From contig NZ_CP108882.1 in assembly GCF_036347055.1 (NCBI RefSeq), positions 4,506,501 to 4,570,500 of the forward strand: 64,000 nt of DNA. The letters run 5' to 3'. The notes under the pieces are model-generated. The model had not been told where the DNA came from. It saw only the letters and a program-made list of their open reading frames with translations, and searched no databases. Source of the stretch: Streptomyces sp. NBC_00820. GTDB lineage: Bacteria; Actinomycetota; Actinomycetes; Streptomycetales; Streptomycetaceae. Below, one piece after another: positions 34,933 through 43,701 of this stretch (its first letter is position 1; each line of letters begins with the position of its first letter). A program made the translations under genes and the position numbers.

Positions 34933-35006
34933 GCCGCTTTAGCTCAGATGGCCAGAGCAACGCACTCGTAATGCGTAGGTCTCGGGTTCGAATCCCGAAA
35001 GCGGCT
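34933..35006 (+). tRNA. tRNA-Thr (CGU anticodon)
   Basis: A complete cloverleaf: 7-bp acceptor GCCGCTT/AAGCGGC, D arm GCTC/GAGC, anticodon arm ACGCA/TGCGT with loop CTCGTAA (anticodon CGT), and T arm TCGGG/CCCGA with TTCGAAT. The discriminator is T and CCA is not encoded. It reads the ACG codon. Confidence 0.97.
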
Positions 35007-35013
35007 CAGGGCA

Positions 35014-35048
35014 AGGCCAGGTCACGTGCATCGTGACCTGGCCTTTTT
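35014..35048 (+). terminator. tRNA-Thr terminator
   Basis: A 13-bp perfect stem (35014-35026 with 35032-35044), loop TGCAT, then a five-T run: a textbook intrinsic terminator. The following 300 bp (35049-35347) up to the chosen start of the next gene contain no supported feature. Confidence 0.92.
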
Positions 35049-35347
35049 CGTTCCCGGGATCGCCGTGAGAGCCGAGCCGGGTCGGGCCAAGCCGGGGCGG
35101 GTCGGGGTTCGGGGCGAAGGGGCCGGGTCCGGGCGGGGGAGTCCGGTCGGCTCGACTCATCTCGACCGGGTGGGCGGTCGGTCGGGGTGTGACCGTCGGA
35201 TGCGCGGGTGGTGTCGGGCGCCGTCGTCGACGCTTCGTCGGGGCCGTGCGGAAGGCGCCATGAGAAATGGTGAAACATGACCCTCCGCCGATGACGGAGC
35301 GTTATTTTGGGAGGCCGCGCACTGCCAACAGGGGGGTACTCGCGTTC

Positions 35348-36643
35348 ATGTCAGCTGTGCTGCGACCTACGCGCTCTTCTGAGCCGGTCGATGAATCCAT
35401 GATCTTCTTTGCCATGCCGTACGGGTTGAAGGCGCTGCGCCGCGGCGAACCCAATGTGCTGCACAACTTCAATGATCTCTACGAGTACCAGATCAAGCGC
35501 CCCCTGGTGAAGGCGGGTTTGCGGCCCCATCGCGCGGACGAGACGCCGGGCGCGGAACTGGTGTCGACGGTCGCCTGGGAGGGGATCGACCGGGCCGGGA
35601 TCGTCGTGGTCGACTTCTCCGCCGTGTCGGAGTCCGTCGCCCTCGAAGCCGGCTGGGCGATGTGCCTGCACAAGCGGATGATCGTCCTCGCGCAGGGCGA
35701 GCAGGACATCCCCACCAATCTCCGGGGGCTGCGGCCCATCGTGTACGACTTCAGCCCCAAGGGGACCGGAGAACTCGTCGAGAACCTGATGGCGGAGATC
35801 GAGCGGCTCCGGAAGCAGCCGCTGCGGGAAATGGATCTCAGGCCGCGCAATCCGCTGGTAGCCACCGTGGCGCAGGTGGAGGAGGTGTACGACGACCGCG
35901 TACGCGTCCGGGACATGAGCAAGCCGGACCGATCGGCCGAGCTTTTCCGGCCCGACGTGAGCTACACGGAAGTGCTGCCTCCGCAGGGCATGCCCAAGGG
36001 CAAGAGATTCCAGAAGCACGGACAGCTGAGAGGCGCTTTCCTGCTCCGGGACGACGTCTACGTCTTCTCTCAGAAAGAGATCGAGGACGACCCCTGGGAT
36101 GCCTGGGAGCAGGCCTATCCGTTGCACAGCACCGTGTCGGCGCGCGTCCACAACGTGATGGGCAGTGACGCGTTCATCGACCTTCCGGGAGGCGGGAAGT
36201 CCCGGTTCTCCCTCCTGCAGGGCGAAGCGGTCCAACGGGACGACGAGGTCGACGTCGTGATCACGCGGGTGGACCGGACCCTGCACCGGATCGATGTGCG
36301 GCGGGTCGAGTCCCCCACGGCACTTCCCGACCCGAACGCCTACCCCGCGGAGCAGGAACGCCTGTACGCCACCGTGCGAGACGTCCGGCCCGACAAGGGG
36401 TTCCTGCTGGTGGACCTCGGCGACTATCCGCACATGCCGCGCCCGGCGATGCTGCACATCCGGAAGATGAGCCAGGACCTGAAAGAGCGGTTCGACTCCG
36501 GCCGGGTGTTCGCTGGTGACCAGTTGACGGTGCAAGTCGTCAGCGTGTCCTCGGACTTCAGGCGCCCCGGGCAGATGAAGGTGGATGTCCGCGACCTGCC
36601 GCCCGAGGAGTCCGCGGAGCCGGACGAGGAGCCCGCGGCGTGA
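35348..36643 (+). CDS. Nucleoside deoxyribosyltransferase-like domain with two S1/OB-like domains
   Basis: A 431-residue protein of unknown function. Residues ~17-135 look like a nucleoside 2-deoxyribosyltransferase/TIR-like Rossmann domain: MIFFAMPYG at the start, RADETPG, DRAGIVVVDFS, then SESVALEAGWA, whose Glu sits where the family has its nucleophile (NPNVxYELG). Residues ~290-345 and ~355-425 look like two S1/OB beta-barrels (TVSARVHNVMGSDAFIDL; YATVRDVRPDKGFLLVDL), suggesting nucleic-acid binding. The start is uncertain. ATG 35348 follows GGGGGG, while ATGs at 35267 and 35291 are upstream. Codons near the 5' end are less GC-rich than in the neighbours. The stop overlaps the next start (GTGA). 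A defence or stress effector is my inference. Confidence 0.6.
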   Translation: MSAVLRPTRSSEPVDESMIFFAMPYGLKALRRGEPNVLHNFNDLYEYQIKRPLVKAGLRPHRADETPGAELVSTVAWEGIDRAGIVVVDFSAVSESVALEAGWAMCLHKRMIVLAQGEQDIPTNLRGLRPIVYDFSPKGTGELVENLMAEIERLRKQPLREMDLRPRNPLVATVAQVEEVYDDRVRVRDMSKPDRSAELFRPDVSYTEVLPPQGMPKGKRFQKHGQLRGAFLLRDDVYVFSQKEIEDDPWDAWEQAYPLHSTVSARVHNVMGSDAFIDLPGGGKSRFSLLQGEAVQRDDEVDVVITRVDRTLHRIDVRRVESPTALPDPNAYPAEQERLYATVRDVRPDKGFLLVDLGDYPHMPRPAMLHIRKMSQDLKERFDSGRVFAGDQLTVQVVSVSSDFRRPGQMKVDVRDLPPEESAEPDEEPAA

Positions 36644-37170
36644 GCGAGCCGCCGGCGGCGCTCCCGCAGCGGCTCTGGAACGCGGCGGTGACGTCGCACG
36701 ACTACGCGACGCCGGGGGGTGAGAAGTACCAGGCGGCCGTCCTGGAGCAGTACAAGCTCTACGTCGAGATGGCCGACCGGGTCAGCGCGCGGCGGAACCT
36801 GACGAACACGTTCTTTCTGACGGTGAACACCGCGTTCCTCGCGGGGGCCGGGACCATCGGCCGTGACGTGTTGGCGGAGGTTCCCGACTGGGGGCTTTGC
36901 GTCGCCGTCCTGGCGGCGCTCTTCCAGTGCCTCGTCTGGCAGCTGATCATCCGCTCCTACAAGCAGCTCAACGCCGCGAAGTACCAGGTGATCGGAGAGC
37001 TGGAGCGGCGGCTGCCGGCCCTTCCCTACGGCGAGGCGGAGTGGCAGGAGCTGGGCGACGGCGGATCGTGGGGCAAGTACGTGCGGCTGACGAACGTCGA
37101 GCTCGCCGTTCCCGTGGTCTTCGCCGCGCTCTACCTGGTCGCTGTGAGCGTCGCTGTCGCCATGAGGTGA
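36640..37170 (+). CDS. RipA/SLATT-like small membrane protein
   Basis: A 176-residue protein with hydrophobic segments near residues 57-78, 88-108 and 153-173. The region between helix 2 and the soluble part (RSYKQLNAAKYQVIGELERRLP) resembles the RipA/SLATT type of two- to three-helix proteins that accompany nucleotide-sensing and SLOG-type partners. In such pairs the membrane protein is predicted to act as a pore or anchor. The GTG start overlaps the stop of the deoxyribosyltransferase-like gene by 4 bp, so the two are translated together and probably work together. The family assignment is from memory of its pattern. Confidence 0.6.
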   Translation: MSEPPAALPQRLWNAAVTSHDYATPGGEKYQAAVLEQYKLYVEMADRVSARRNLTNTFFLTVNTAFLAGAGTIGRDVLAEVPDWGLCVAVLAALFQCLVWQLIIRSYKQLNAAKYQVIGELERRLPALPYGEAEWQELGDGGSWGKYVRLTNVELAVPVVFAALYLVAVSVAVAMR

Positions 37171-37235
37171 CCACGATCGCCGTGAGGTGACCGTCATCGC
37201 GATGGGGTGACCGTCATCGCCATGGGGCGGGACGC

Positions 37236-37712
37236 CTACGTCCGGGCGGCGCCCTCGGGCCAGATGACACGCACGGGTACGCCGACGCGCCGCGCGTATG
37301 CCACGACGTCGGCGGTGCCGCCGTAGGCCCGGGAAGGCAGGCCGTCCCACACGGCGATCACCTCGTCGGCGAGATCCACCACGATCTCGCCGGCCGCCTG
37401 GTGCGCGTGCGACGTCGGCTCCCGCATTCCGGTGTGGTGGACGTCGGCTGCGCGGGCCACCAACTCGTCGTAGACCGGGTGGTGCCACGTGGGCAGCGCG
37501 TCGCGGTACCCGGCGGCGGGGATGACGGCCTCCAGGCGTCCGCCGTGCGCGAGGACGGCCTGGGCGAACCAGGCGTCGGGTCCGTCCGCGATGCAGCTGA
37601 CGGCCACCAGGTCCGCGGGGTCACAGGCTTCGACGGCCTCGGCGAGGTCCGTGCGGACCCGGGCCCCGACCTCCGGTGGCAGACCTCGGTGTCCCGTGAT
37701 GCCCAGACGCAT
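37236..37712 (-). CDS. SLOG/Rossmann-fold nucleotide-binding protein
   Basis: A 158-residue single-domain protein beginning MRLGITGHRGLP, with a glycine-containing first loop. A segment VAVSCIADGPDAWFAQAVL follows at ~45-65, and the C-terminal half holds AVWDGLPSRAYGGTADVVAYAR near 125-145. This order matches LOG/DprA-like (SLOG) Rossmann proteins that bind nucleotides or their derivatives. The ATG follows GGGGAGA at 6 nt. It converges on the membrane-protein gene (65 bp between stops). Relatives occur alone in many actinomycetes, so membership of a system with its neighbours is not proven. Confidence 0.65.
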   Translation of the reverse strand: MRLGITGHRGLPPEVGARVRTDLAEAVEACDPADLVAVSCIADGPDAWFAQAVLAHGGRLEAVIPAAGYRDALPTWHHPVYDELVARAADVHHTGMREPTSHAHQAAGEIVVDLADEVIAVWDGLPSRAYGGTADVVAYARRVGVPVRVIWPEGAART

Positions 37713-38025
37713 GCGGGCTCTCCCCTGCGGGTGAATGGCGTGGAGTGGCATGGAGTGGCGCGGAGTGTCGAACGCGCGCACGATACCGGGCGGTTCAGGC
37801 GAGGGACAGGCACGGCGGCCGGCGTGGGCGTGTCCGGTGCCGCGCTCGGACCGGGGCCGGGGGCGGAGTCCGGCACTGGAGCGGCGGGACGGGGCCCCGG
37901 TCGTTCACCTCCGCCGACCGGGGCCACGCGCGTCCCCGGATCCGGTCGGCGGCGACACTCCCCCGAGCTGCGCGGAATTCGCGCGCGCCGTCGGATCGGA
38001 TCCGATGGAGTGATCAGATCAGGGC

Positions 38026-38059
38026 GCGCCAACGGATCGCTAACATGTGGCCAACGGAT
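38026..38059 (+). promoter_or_regulatory. Direct repeat GCCAACGGATCG with 22-bp period (candidate SARP site)
   Basis: Two identical 12-mers at 38026-38037 and 38048-38059 are spaced exactly 22 bp apart. SARP regulators bind direct repeats spaced by 11 or 22 bp overlapping the -35 region, so this is a candidate autoregulatory site for the AfsR-like gene 210 bp downstream. A 12-bp palindrome (ATCGGATCCGAT, 37993-38004) precedes it. The rest of the 37713-38268 gap shows no gene. Confidence 0.5.
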
Positions 38060-38268
38060 CGTCACCCGGTGGCGGACCGTGTGGCCGGAACTCGCCCGGT
38101 GGCAACGGCGGTGGGCGGGAATCCCGACGGATTCCGTTCCCCGGCCGGCAGTCGGAACGTGGCGTGAATCCGTTGGAGAGGGGCGGAATTCCGCCAGAAC
38201 AGCGGCGGGCACCCGTCCGCCGCGGGACACGGGCGGACAGAACCGCGCGGGGAGGCTGGAGCGGCGTG

Positions 38269-41200
38269 ATGCGGCGGTACGAGCTGCGGTTCGGACTGCT
38301 GGGACCGCCCGCGCTGTACGACCGACAGCCGTACGAGATTTCGTACGACACCCCTGCCGGCATCTCTGCCGACATCCCTGTCGGCGCTCCCGAGGACGCC
38401 TCCGTCCGCCTCGTTCATTCCATCGGCAGCCCCAAGACGCGCGCGCTGCTCGCCGCCCTGCTGCTGGAGGCCGGCCGCGTGGTGTCGGTCGAGTCGCTGA
38501 AGGACGCCCTGTGGGGCGGGGCGCCGCCCGCCTCCGCGCGGGCCTCGCTGCACAATCACGTCGCCCGGCTGCGCCGCCTCCTCGACGACCCCGAGCGGCT
38601 GAGGGCCGTACCGCCCGGCTATCTCCTGCGCGTCGAGGACGGCGAGCTGGACGTACACGTGTTCGACACGTGGGCCGCCGAGGCGCGTGCCGCGCACGCC
38701 CGCCGGGACTGGACCGGGGTCGTACGCGCCGCCGACGCCGCGCTCGCCCTCTGGCGCGGCACCCCGCTCGGCGGACTGCCCGGGGACTTCGGCGGCTACG
38801 CCCTCGTGCAGCGGCTCGAGGAGGCGCGACTACTCGTGCTGGAGTGGCGCTACGACGCCGAACTGGCCGTAGGTGGACCCCGGTTGGCCGGTCTCGTGCC
38901 CGAGTTGGCGGCGCTCGTCGCCGCGCACCCGCTGCGCGAGGCCTGTCACCGCCAGCTGATGCTGGCCCTGCACCGCACCGGCCGTCAGGCGGAGGCCCTC
39001 GCCGTCCATCGCGACCTGCGCACCCACCTGATCGAGGAACTCGGCATCGAACCGGGCCCGGCGGTCCGCGAGGCCCACGTGGAGGTGCTGCGCGGCTTCG
39101 CGGTGGCGGGGGACGAGCACACGCCTGGCGGCGGAGACGAGCGCCCGCCGTCACCGTCACTGACTCCGGCTTCGGTTTCGGCTCCGGTTCCAGTTCCGGC
39201 TTCGGCATCCGCCGCGGTCGAGCGGAGCCGTCCCGGAGACCCCGAACCGGTTACCGCTCCTGGGCCGCCCCCTGCGCCCGACGCCTCTGCCGACGCCACC
39301 GTCACTCCCACGGTCACTCCCGCAGCACACGTGCCCGCATCCGCACTCGCCGACGGCGCCCGCGCCCCACGGGAGCCGCTCGCACCCGACGCCCGTACGA
39401 CCGCGGGTGTTGTCGGCGGCCATCCGCCCGAACCGGCCGAAGACCCGGCCCCCGTCCACGCGGCCCACACGCCCGCACCCTCCCCTTCACCCGCACCCAT
39501 CCCCTCACTCCCGCCCACCCAGCTCCCCCCACCCGCGCAACTCCCGCCACCCCCTGCCAACTTCACTGGCAGGACACCCGAACTCCGCGCCCTGCGGCAG
39601 ACCCTCGCCGCCCGTAAGGGTCCCGTCGCCGTGATCAGCGGCATGGCCGGCGTCGGCAAGAGCGCCCTGGCCCTGCACGTCGCCCACGAACTGAGGCACC
39701 GCTTCCCCGACGGCCAGCTGTACGTCAAACTGCACGGCGCCACCCCGGGGATGACCCCGCTCACCCCGGCCCAGGCCCTGTCCGCCCTGCTCCGAGATCT
39801 CGGCGCGCAGCCCCGTACCGTCTCTGAACAGCCGGATGCCGCAGCCGCGTTGCTCCGTTCCCTGCTCGCTCCGGCCCGTGTCCTGCTGGTGCTGGACGAC
39901 GCGGCGAGCGCGGCCCAGGTGCGGCCCCTGCTCCCGGCCGGACCCGGTTGCGCGGTGATCGTCACCAGCCGCTCCCCGCTGACCGCCCTGGACGGCGCCC
40001 GACGCTTCCCGCTGGGGCCCTTGACCGGGGAGGACAGCGCGGCACTCCTGCGCGCGGTGAGCGGACGCGAGGGGCTGGACGCCGACCACGCCCTGGTCGA
40101 GCTGACCGGTCGGCTCCCGCTCGCCCTGCGCGTCGTCGCCGCCCGGCTGGCCGCTCGCCGGGCCCTCACCCCCGACGTGCTGGCAGGCCAACTCGCCGCC
40201 ACGGCGGGCCGATTGCGGCAACTGGAGTACGACGACCTGAGCGTCCGGCGATCCCTTGCCGTCGCCCACGACGCCCTCGCCGCCGCCGAGCACGAGGCCG
40301 ACCGGGACGCGGCCCTCGCCCTGAGCCGCCTCGGCGCCCTCGACCTGCCGACCTATGGCGCCCCACTGGTCGCCCGCCTCACCGGTATCGACGAGCGCCG
40401 TGCCGAGGCCGCCCTGGACCGTCTGGTCGACGTGGCCCTCCTGGAGGAAACGGCGTACGGCCGCTACGCCCCCCACGACCTGGTCCGCGACTTCGCCCGC
40501 GAACTGGCCGGCCCCCTTCCGGACGCGCCCTCCGACGACGAGGGCTCCGGCATGCCCCCCGACGCGGGCTGCGGCGCGACCCCGCGCGCGGGTTCCGACG
40601 CGGGCTCCGGCGCGACGCCTGGCGCGGGCCCCGGCGCGGCCCCTGGTGCCGGCCCCGCGTCACCCCCGTACGCCGCCCCTGCCACGCCCCCCGTCCCTGT
40701 CCCCGCCGTCCCCGTCCCCGTCCCCGTCCCCGTCCCCGTCCCCGTCCCCGTCCCCGTCCCCGTCCCCGTCCCGGACCCGGACCCGGAACTCGCCGCCTTC
40801 CGCTGGTTCGCCGCGGTCGCCGAGCGTGCCCTCGTCGCCGTCGTGGAGCCCGGACTCGATCGGGACGACCGCCTGCTGCCCACCGCGGCTCAGCCGCCCG
40901 AGCACGCCGCGAGCGCGGCTCTTCTGCCGTACTTCGAGTCCGCGGAGGAGGCCTTCGCCTGGGGGGATGTGGAGCTGGAGAACATCGTCGCGCTGGTGGA
41001 GCGGAACGCGGACACGGACGACCCGCGACGGGCCGCACACCTTTCCGCGCTGGTTCGGCTGTTCTTCCCCTACGCGCGGCGCAGCGGCCGCATCGCGGAG
41101 ATGGAGGTGCTGGGGCGGGCCGGGCTCGAAGCGGCGCGGCGGCTCGGGGACGTGGCGGCCGAGGCGTACGCGCTGGGCGATCTCGCCGGCCTGCGCTTCC

Positions 41201-41910
41201 TGACCGGCCGGCAGAACGACGCCCTCACCCTCACCGACCAGGCCCTGGAGATCTGGCGCCGGCTGGGCCACCTCTCCTGGATCCGGCGCGGCCTGAACAA
41301 CCGGGGGCTGCTGCTGGAGGGGCTCGGACGCTTCGCGGAGTCCGAGGACGCGCTGCGGCAGAGCCTGGCGTACTCCCGGCAGCTGGACGACCCCTACGGC
41401 GAAGCCGTCACCCACAGCCATCTCGGCAACCTCTACGAGCACACCGACCCCAGGGCCGCCATCGAGCAGCACCGGCGCTCGCTGGCTATCGGGGACGAGA
41501 TCGGCGCCGTCATCGTGCGGCACTCGGCGCACTGCAACATCGGCTACGCCCACCTCACCCTCGGCGAACCGGCAGCCGCCGCACGGCACTTCGGGGAGAG
41601 TCTGCGCATCCTCGGCGGCCATGGCGACTGGCACGGCGAGTCCCAGACCCGGCTCGGCCTGGTCCGCGCGCTGCGGCAGCTCGGCGACTTCGAACGGGCC
41701 GCCCGTGAGTGTGCCGAGCTGCTGTGCGGGGCCGACGCCCGCGCCGACCGCTACACGGGCGGTCTCGCCCGGCACCAGCACGGTCTTCTGCTGCGCGAGC
41801 AGGGCCGGACGACGGAGGCCTGCGACGCCTGGCGCGCGGCTCTCGTGGCGCTGGACGGCACGGACGAGCAGGCGCTGCTGGAGGAGCTGCGGGCCCTCCT
41901 GGACGGCTGA
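38269..41910 (+). CDS. AfsR/SARP-family regulator with NB-ARC ATPase and TPR domains
   Basis: A 1213-residue STAND regulator: an OmpR-like DNA-binding domain (~5-110), a bacterial transcriptional activator domain (~115-265), a Pro/Ser/Ala-rich linker (~280-430), an NB-ARC ATPase with SGMAGVGKSALAL near 462 and LLVLDDAAS near 540, a second linker, then TPR repeats from ~900 to the end. AfsR-type proteins activate secondary-metabolite or developmental genes after nucleotide- or phosphorylation-dependent switching. The second linker contains ten perfect CCCGTC hexamers (40711-40770) encoding (PV)10, prone to length change. The start is ATG 38269 with GGAG 7 nt before; a GTG one codon earlier is possible. 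No biosynthetic cluster adjoins it here. Confidence 0.85.
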   Translation: MRRYELRFGLLGPPALYDRQPYEISYDTPAGISADIPVGAPEDASVRLVHSIGSPKTRALLAALLLEAGRVVSVESLKDALWGGAPPASARASLHNHVARLRRLLDDPERLRAVPPGYLLRVEDGELDVHVFDTWAAEARAAHARRDWTGVVRAADAALALWRGTPLGGLPGDFGGYALVQRLEEARLLVLEWRYDAELAVGGPRLAGLVPELAALVAAHPLREACHRQLMLALHRTGRQAEALAVHRDLRTHLIEELGIEPGPAVREAHVEVLRGFAVAGDEHTPGGGDERPPSPSLTPASVSAPVPVPASASAAVERSRPGDPEPVTAPGPPPAPDASADATVTPTVTPAAHVPASALADGARAPREPLAPDARTTAGVVGGHPPEPAEDPAPVHAAHTPAPSPSPAPIPSLPPTQLPPPAQLPPPPANFTGRTPELRALRQTLAARKGPVAVISGMAGVGKSALALHVAHELRHRFPDGQLYVKLHGATPGMTPLTPAQALSALLRDLGAQPRTVSEQPDAAAALLRSLLAPARVLLVLDDAASAAQVRPLLPAGPGCAVIVTSRSPLTALDGARRFPLGPLTGEDSAALLRAVSGREGLDADHALVELTGRLPLALRVVAARLAARRALTPDVLAGQLAATAGRLRQLEYDDLSVRRSLAVAHDALAAAEHEADRDAALALSRLGALDLPTYGAPLVARLTGIDERRAEAALDRLVDVALLEETAYGRYAPHDLVRDFARELAGPLPDAPSDDEGSGMPPDAGCGATPRAGSDAGSGATPGAGPGAAPGAGPASPPYAAPATPPVPVPAVPVPVPVPVPVPVPVPVPVPVPDPDPELAAFRWFAAVAERALVAVVEPGLDRDDRLLPTAAQPPEHAASAALLPYFESAEEAFAWGDVELENIVALVERNADTDDPRRAAHLSALVRLFFPYARRSGRIAEMEVLGRAGLEAARRLGDVAAEAYALGDLAGLRFLTGRQNDALTLTDQALEIWRRLGHLSWIRRGLNNRGLLLEGLGRFAESEDALRQSLAYSRQLDDPYGEAVTHSHLGNLYEHTDPRAAIEQHRRSLAIGDEIGAVIVRHSAHCNIGYAHLTLGEPAAAARHFGESLRILGGHGDWHGESQTRLGLVRALRQLGDFERAARECAELLCGADARADRYTGGLARHQHGLLLREQGRTTEACDAWRAALVALDGTDEQALLEELRALLDG

Positions 41911-41928
41911 ACTCCGCGCGCCAAGGTC

Positions 41929-43626
41929 CTACTTGGCGTCGGCATAGCACTCCACCACGGCCGTCGTGAACGGGAACCGCACCGGCGTCTCACCGAAGGT
42001 CAGCCGGCCGGCGAGGTCGGCGGCCTCCTGGATGGCCCGTACGACCGTGTCGGCCTCCTCGGCGGGGCAGTGCACGATCACCTCGTCGTGCTGGAAGAAG
42101 ACCAGCTCGGCCGCGAGGCCCGCACAGGCCTGCCGCAGCGCGGCGAGCAGCAGCAGGGCCCAGTCCGCGGCGCTGCCCTGGACGACGAAGTTCCGGGCGA
42201 AGCGCCCCCGCGCACGGGAGTTGGTGGAGGCGTAGCCGGGGACCCAGCCCTGCCCGTCGCCCCGCCCGTCGGAGCCGTCGTCGCCGACGGGGATGCCCGC
42301 CTCCTCGGTCGCGGCGTCGCCCGTCCCCGCGGCCGGCGGGCAGGTCCGGCCGAGCCAGGTGCGCACCAGCCGGCCCTCCTCGCCGGCGCGGGCGGCCTCG
42401 TCGACGTAGGCCACCGCCCTGGGGAAGCGGCGGCGCAGTGCGGCGAGGTTCTTCAGGCCGTCGCCGGAGGTCTGGCCGTAGACCGCGCCGAGCACGGCGA
42501 GTTTGGCCTGGTCGCGGTCGCCGGAGAAGGCGCGGTCGGAGACGGACTGGTAGAGGTCGCTCGCGCGGCCGGCCACTTCCATCAGCCCGGGATCGCGGGA
42601 GATCGCCGCCAGCACGCGCGGTTCCATCTGGTCGGCGTCGGCCACGACCAGCCGCCAGCCGGGGTCGGCGACCACGGCCCGCCGTATCACCTTGGGGATC
42701 TGCAGTGCGCCCCCGCCGTTGGTCACCCACCGCCCGGTGACCGTGCCACCGGCGTGGAACTCGGGGCGGAAACGGCCGTCCCGCACCCAGTCCTGCAACC
42801 AGGACCAGCCGTGTGCCACCCAGATGCGGTACAGCTTCTTGTACTCCAGCAGGGGTTCGACCGCCGGATGCGTGAGGGACTGGATCTCCCAGCGGCGGGT
42901 GGACGTCACCTTGATCCCGGCCTGCGCGAAGGCCTTGATCACGTCGGCGGGCAGGTCGGGCCGCACGCGCCGCCCGAAGGCCGACGAGACCTCGTCCGCC
43001 AGTTCGGCGAGGCGGCGCGGCTCGCCACCGCCCGCGTACCGCTCGCCGAGCAGGTCGCGCAGGAGAGCGCGGTGGACCTCGGTGCTCCAGGGCAGGCCGG
43101 AGCGGTTCATCTCGGCGGCCACCAGCATCCCCGCCGACTCGGCGGCGGTCAGCAGCCGCATGCGGTCGGGGTGGGCGGTCTTCTCGTGCCGCCGCAGCTG
43201 GTCGGCGTAGACCGCGAGGAGGTCGTCGAGGGGGAGATGGACGCCGGCCGGTTCGAACAGCGGGGACTGCGCGCCCGGTTCGGCCTGGCGCTGCGGCGGG
43301 TCGGGCGGCACGGGGCCGCCCCGGAGGCGGGCCAGGGCGGCGGCGGCCGAGCGTGGCTCGCCGTACCGCCCCTCGTGGCCCAGCAGCAGTGTCTCGGCGT
43401 CCTCGATGTCGTAGCACCGCTCGACTCGCACCCCCGTGGCGAGCAGTCGCGGGTAGACCTCGGCGGTCGACCTCCACACCCAGCGCGTCACCTCCGGGCG
43501 GCTCCGCACCGCCCCGGCGAGATCGCTCTCGCGCCGCACCGGCCCGGCGGGCAGCCCGTCCGGACCGAGGGGGGCGACGTCCACGCCACCGTCCTCGGCC
43601 GGAGCGAGTGCCCACCGGTCGGCCAT
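41929..43626 (-). CDS. Family-A DNA polymerase without 5' nuclease domain
   Basis: A 565-residue Pol I-like protein consisting of a degenerate exonuclease-like N-terminal part and a polymerase core. Motif A (DADQMEPRVLAAIS), motif B with the O-helix (AKLAVLGAVYGQTSG) and motif C (HDEVIVHCP) are intact, so polymerisation is likely. The 5'-3' nuclease of PolA is absent, and proofreading residues are not evident. Streptomyces carry this as a second Pol I-like gene, thought to help in repair synthesis. The ATG at 43626 is chosen. A TTG ten codons upstream (43656) is an alternative, and the ribosome binding site is weak for both. It converges on the AfsR-like gene, 18 bp apart. Confidence 0.85.
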   Translation of the reverse strand: MADRWALAPAEDGGVDVAPLGPDGLPAGPVRRESDLAGAVRSRPEVTRWVWRSTAEVYPRLLATGVRVERCYDIEDAETLLLGHEGRYGEPRSAAAALARLRGGPVPPDPPQRQAEPGAQSPLFEPAGVHLPLDDLLAVYADQLRRHEKTAHPDRMRLLTAAESAGMLVAAEMNRSGLPWSTEVHRALLRDLLGERYAGGGEPRRLAELADEVSSAFGRRVRPDLPADVIKAFAQAGIKVTSTRRWEIQSLTHPAVEPLLEYKKLYRIWVAHGWSWLQDWVRDGRFRPEFHAGGTVTGRWVTNGGGALQIPKVIRRAVVADPGWRLVVADADQMEPRVLAAISRDPGLMEVAGRASDLYQSVSDRAFSGDRDQAKLAVLGAVYGQTSGDGLKNLAALRRRFPRAVAYVDEAARAGEEGRLVRTWLGRTCPPAAGTGDAATEEAGIPVGDDGSDGRGDGQGWVPGYASTNSRARGRFARNFVVQGSAADWALLLLAALRQACAGLAAELVFFQHDEVIVHCPAEEADTVVRAIQEAADLAGRLTFGETPVRFPFTTAVVECYADAK

Positions 43627-43701
43627 GAGTGTGAGTCTCGCAGGTGGCTCTGACAACGGGGGTCACCTGCGGTTTCGCCGGGCGGAGCGGCGCGGGCCGC
43701 C

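Noticed and set aside
34933..37712. Integrative element inserted at tRNA-Thr
   Set aside because: No integrase, excisionase or replication gene is present and I found no second copy of the tRNA 3' end downstream. A variable gene locus next to a tRNA is as much as can be said.
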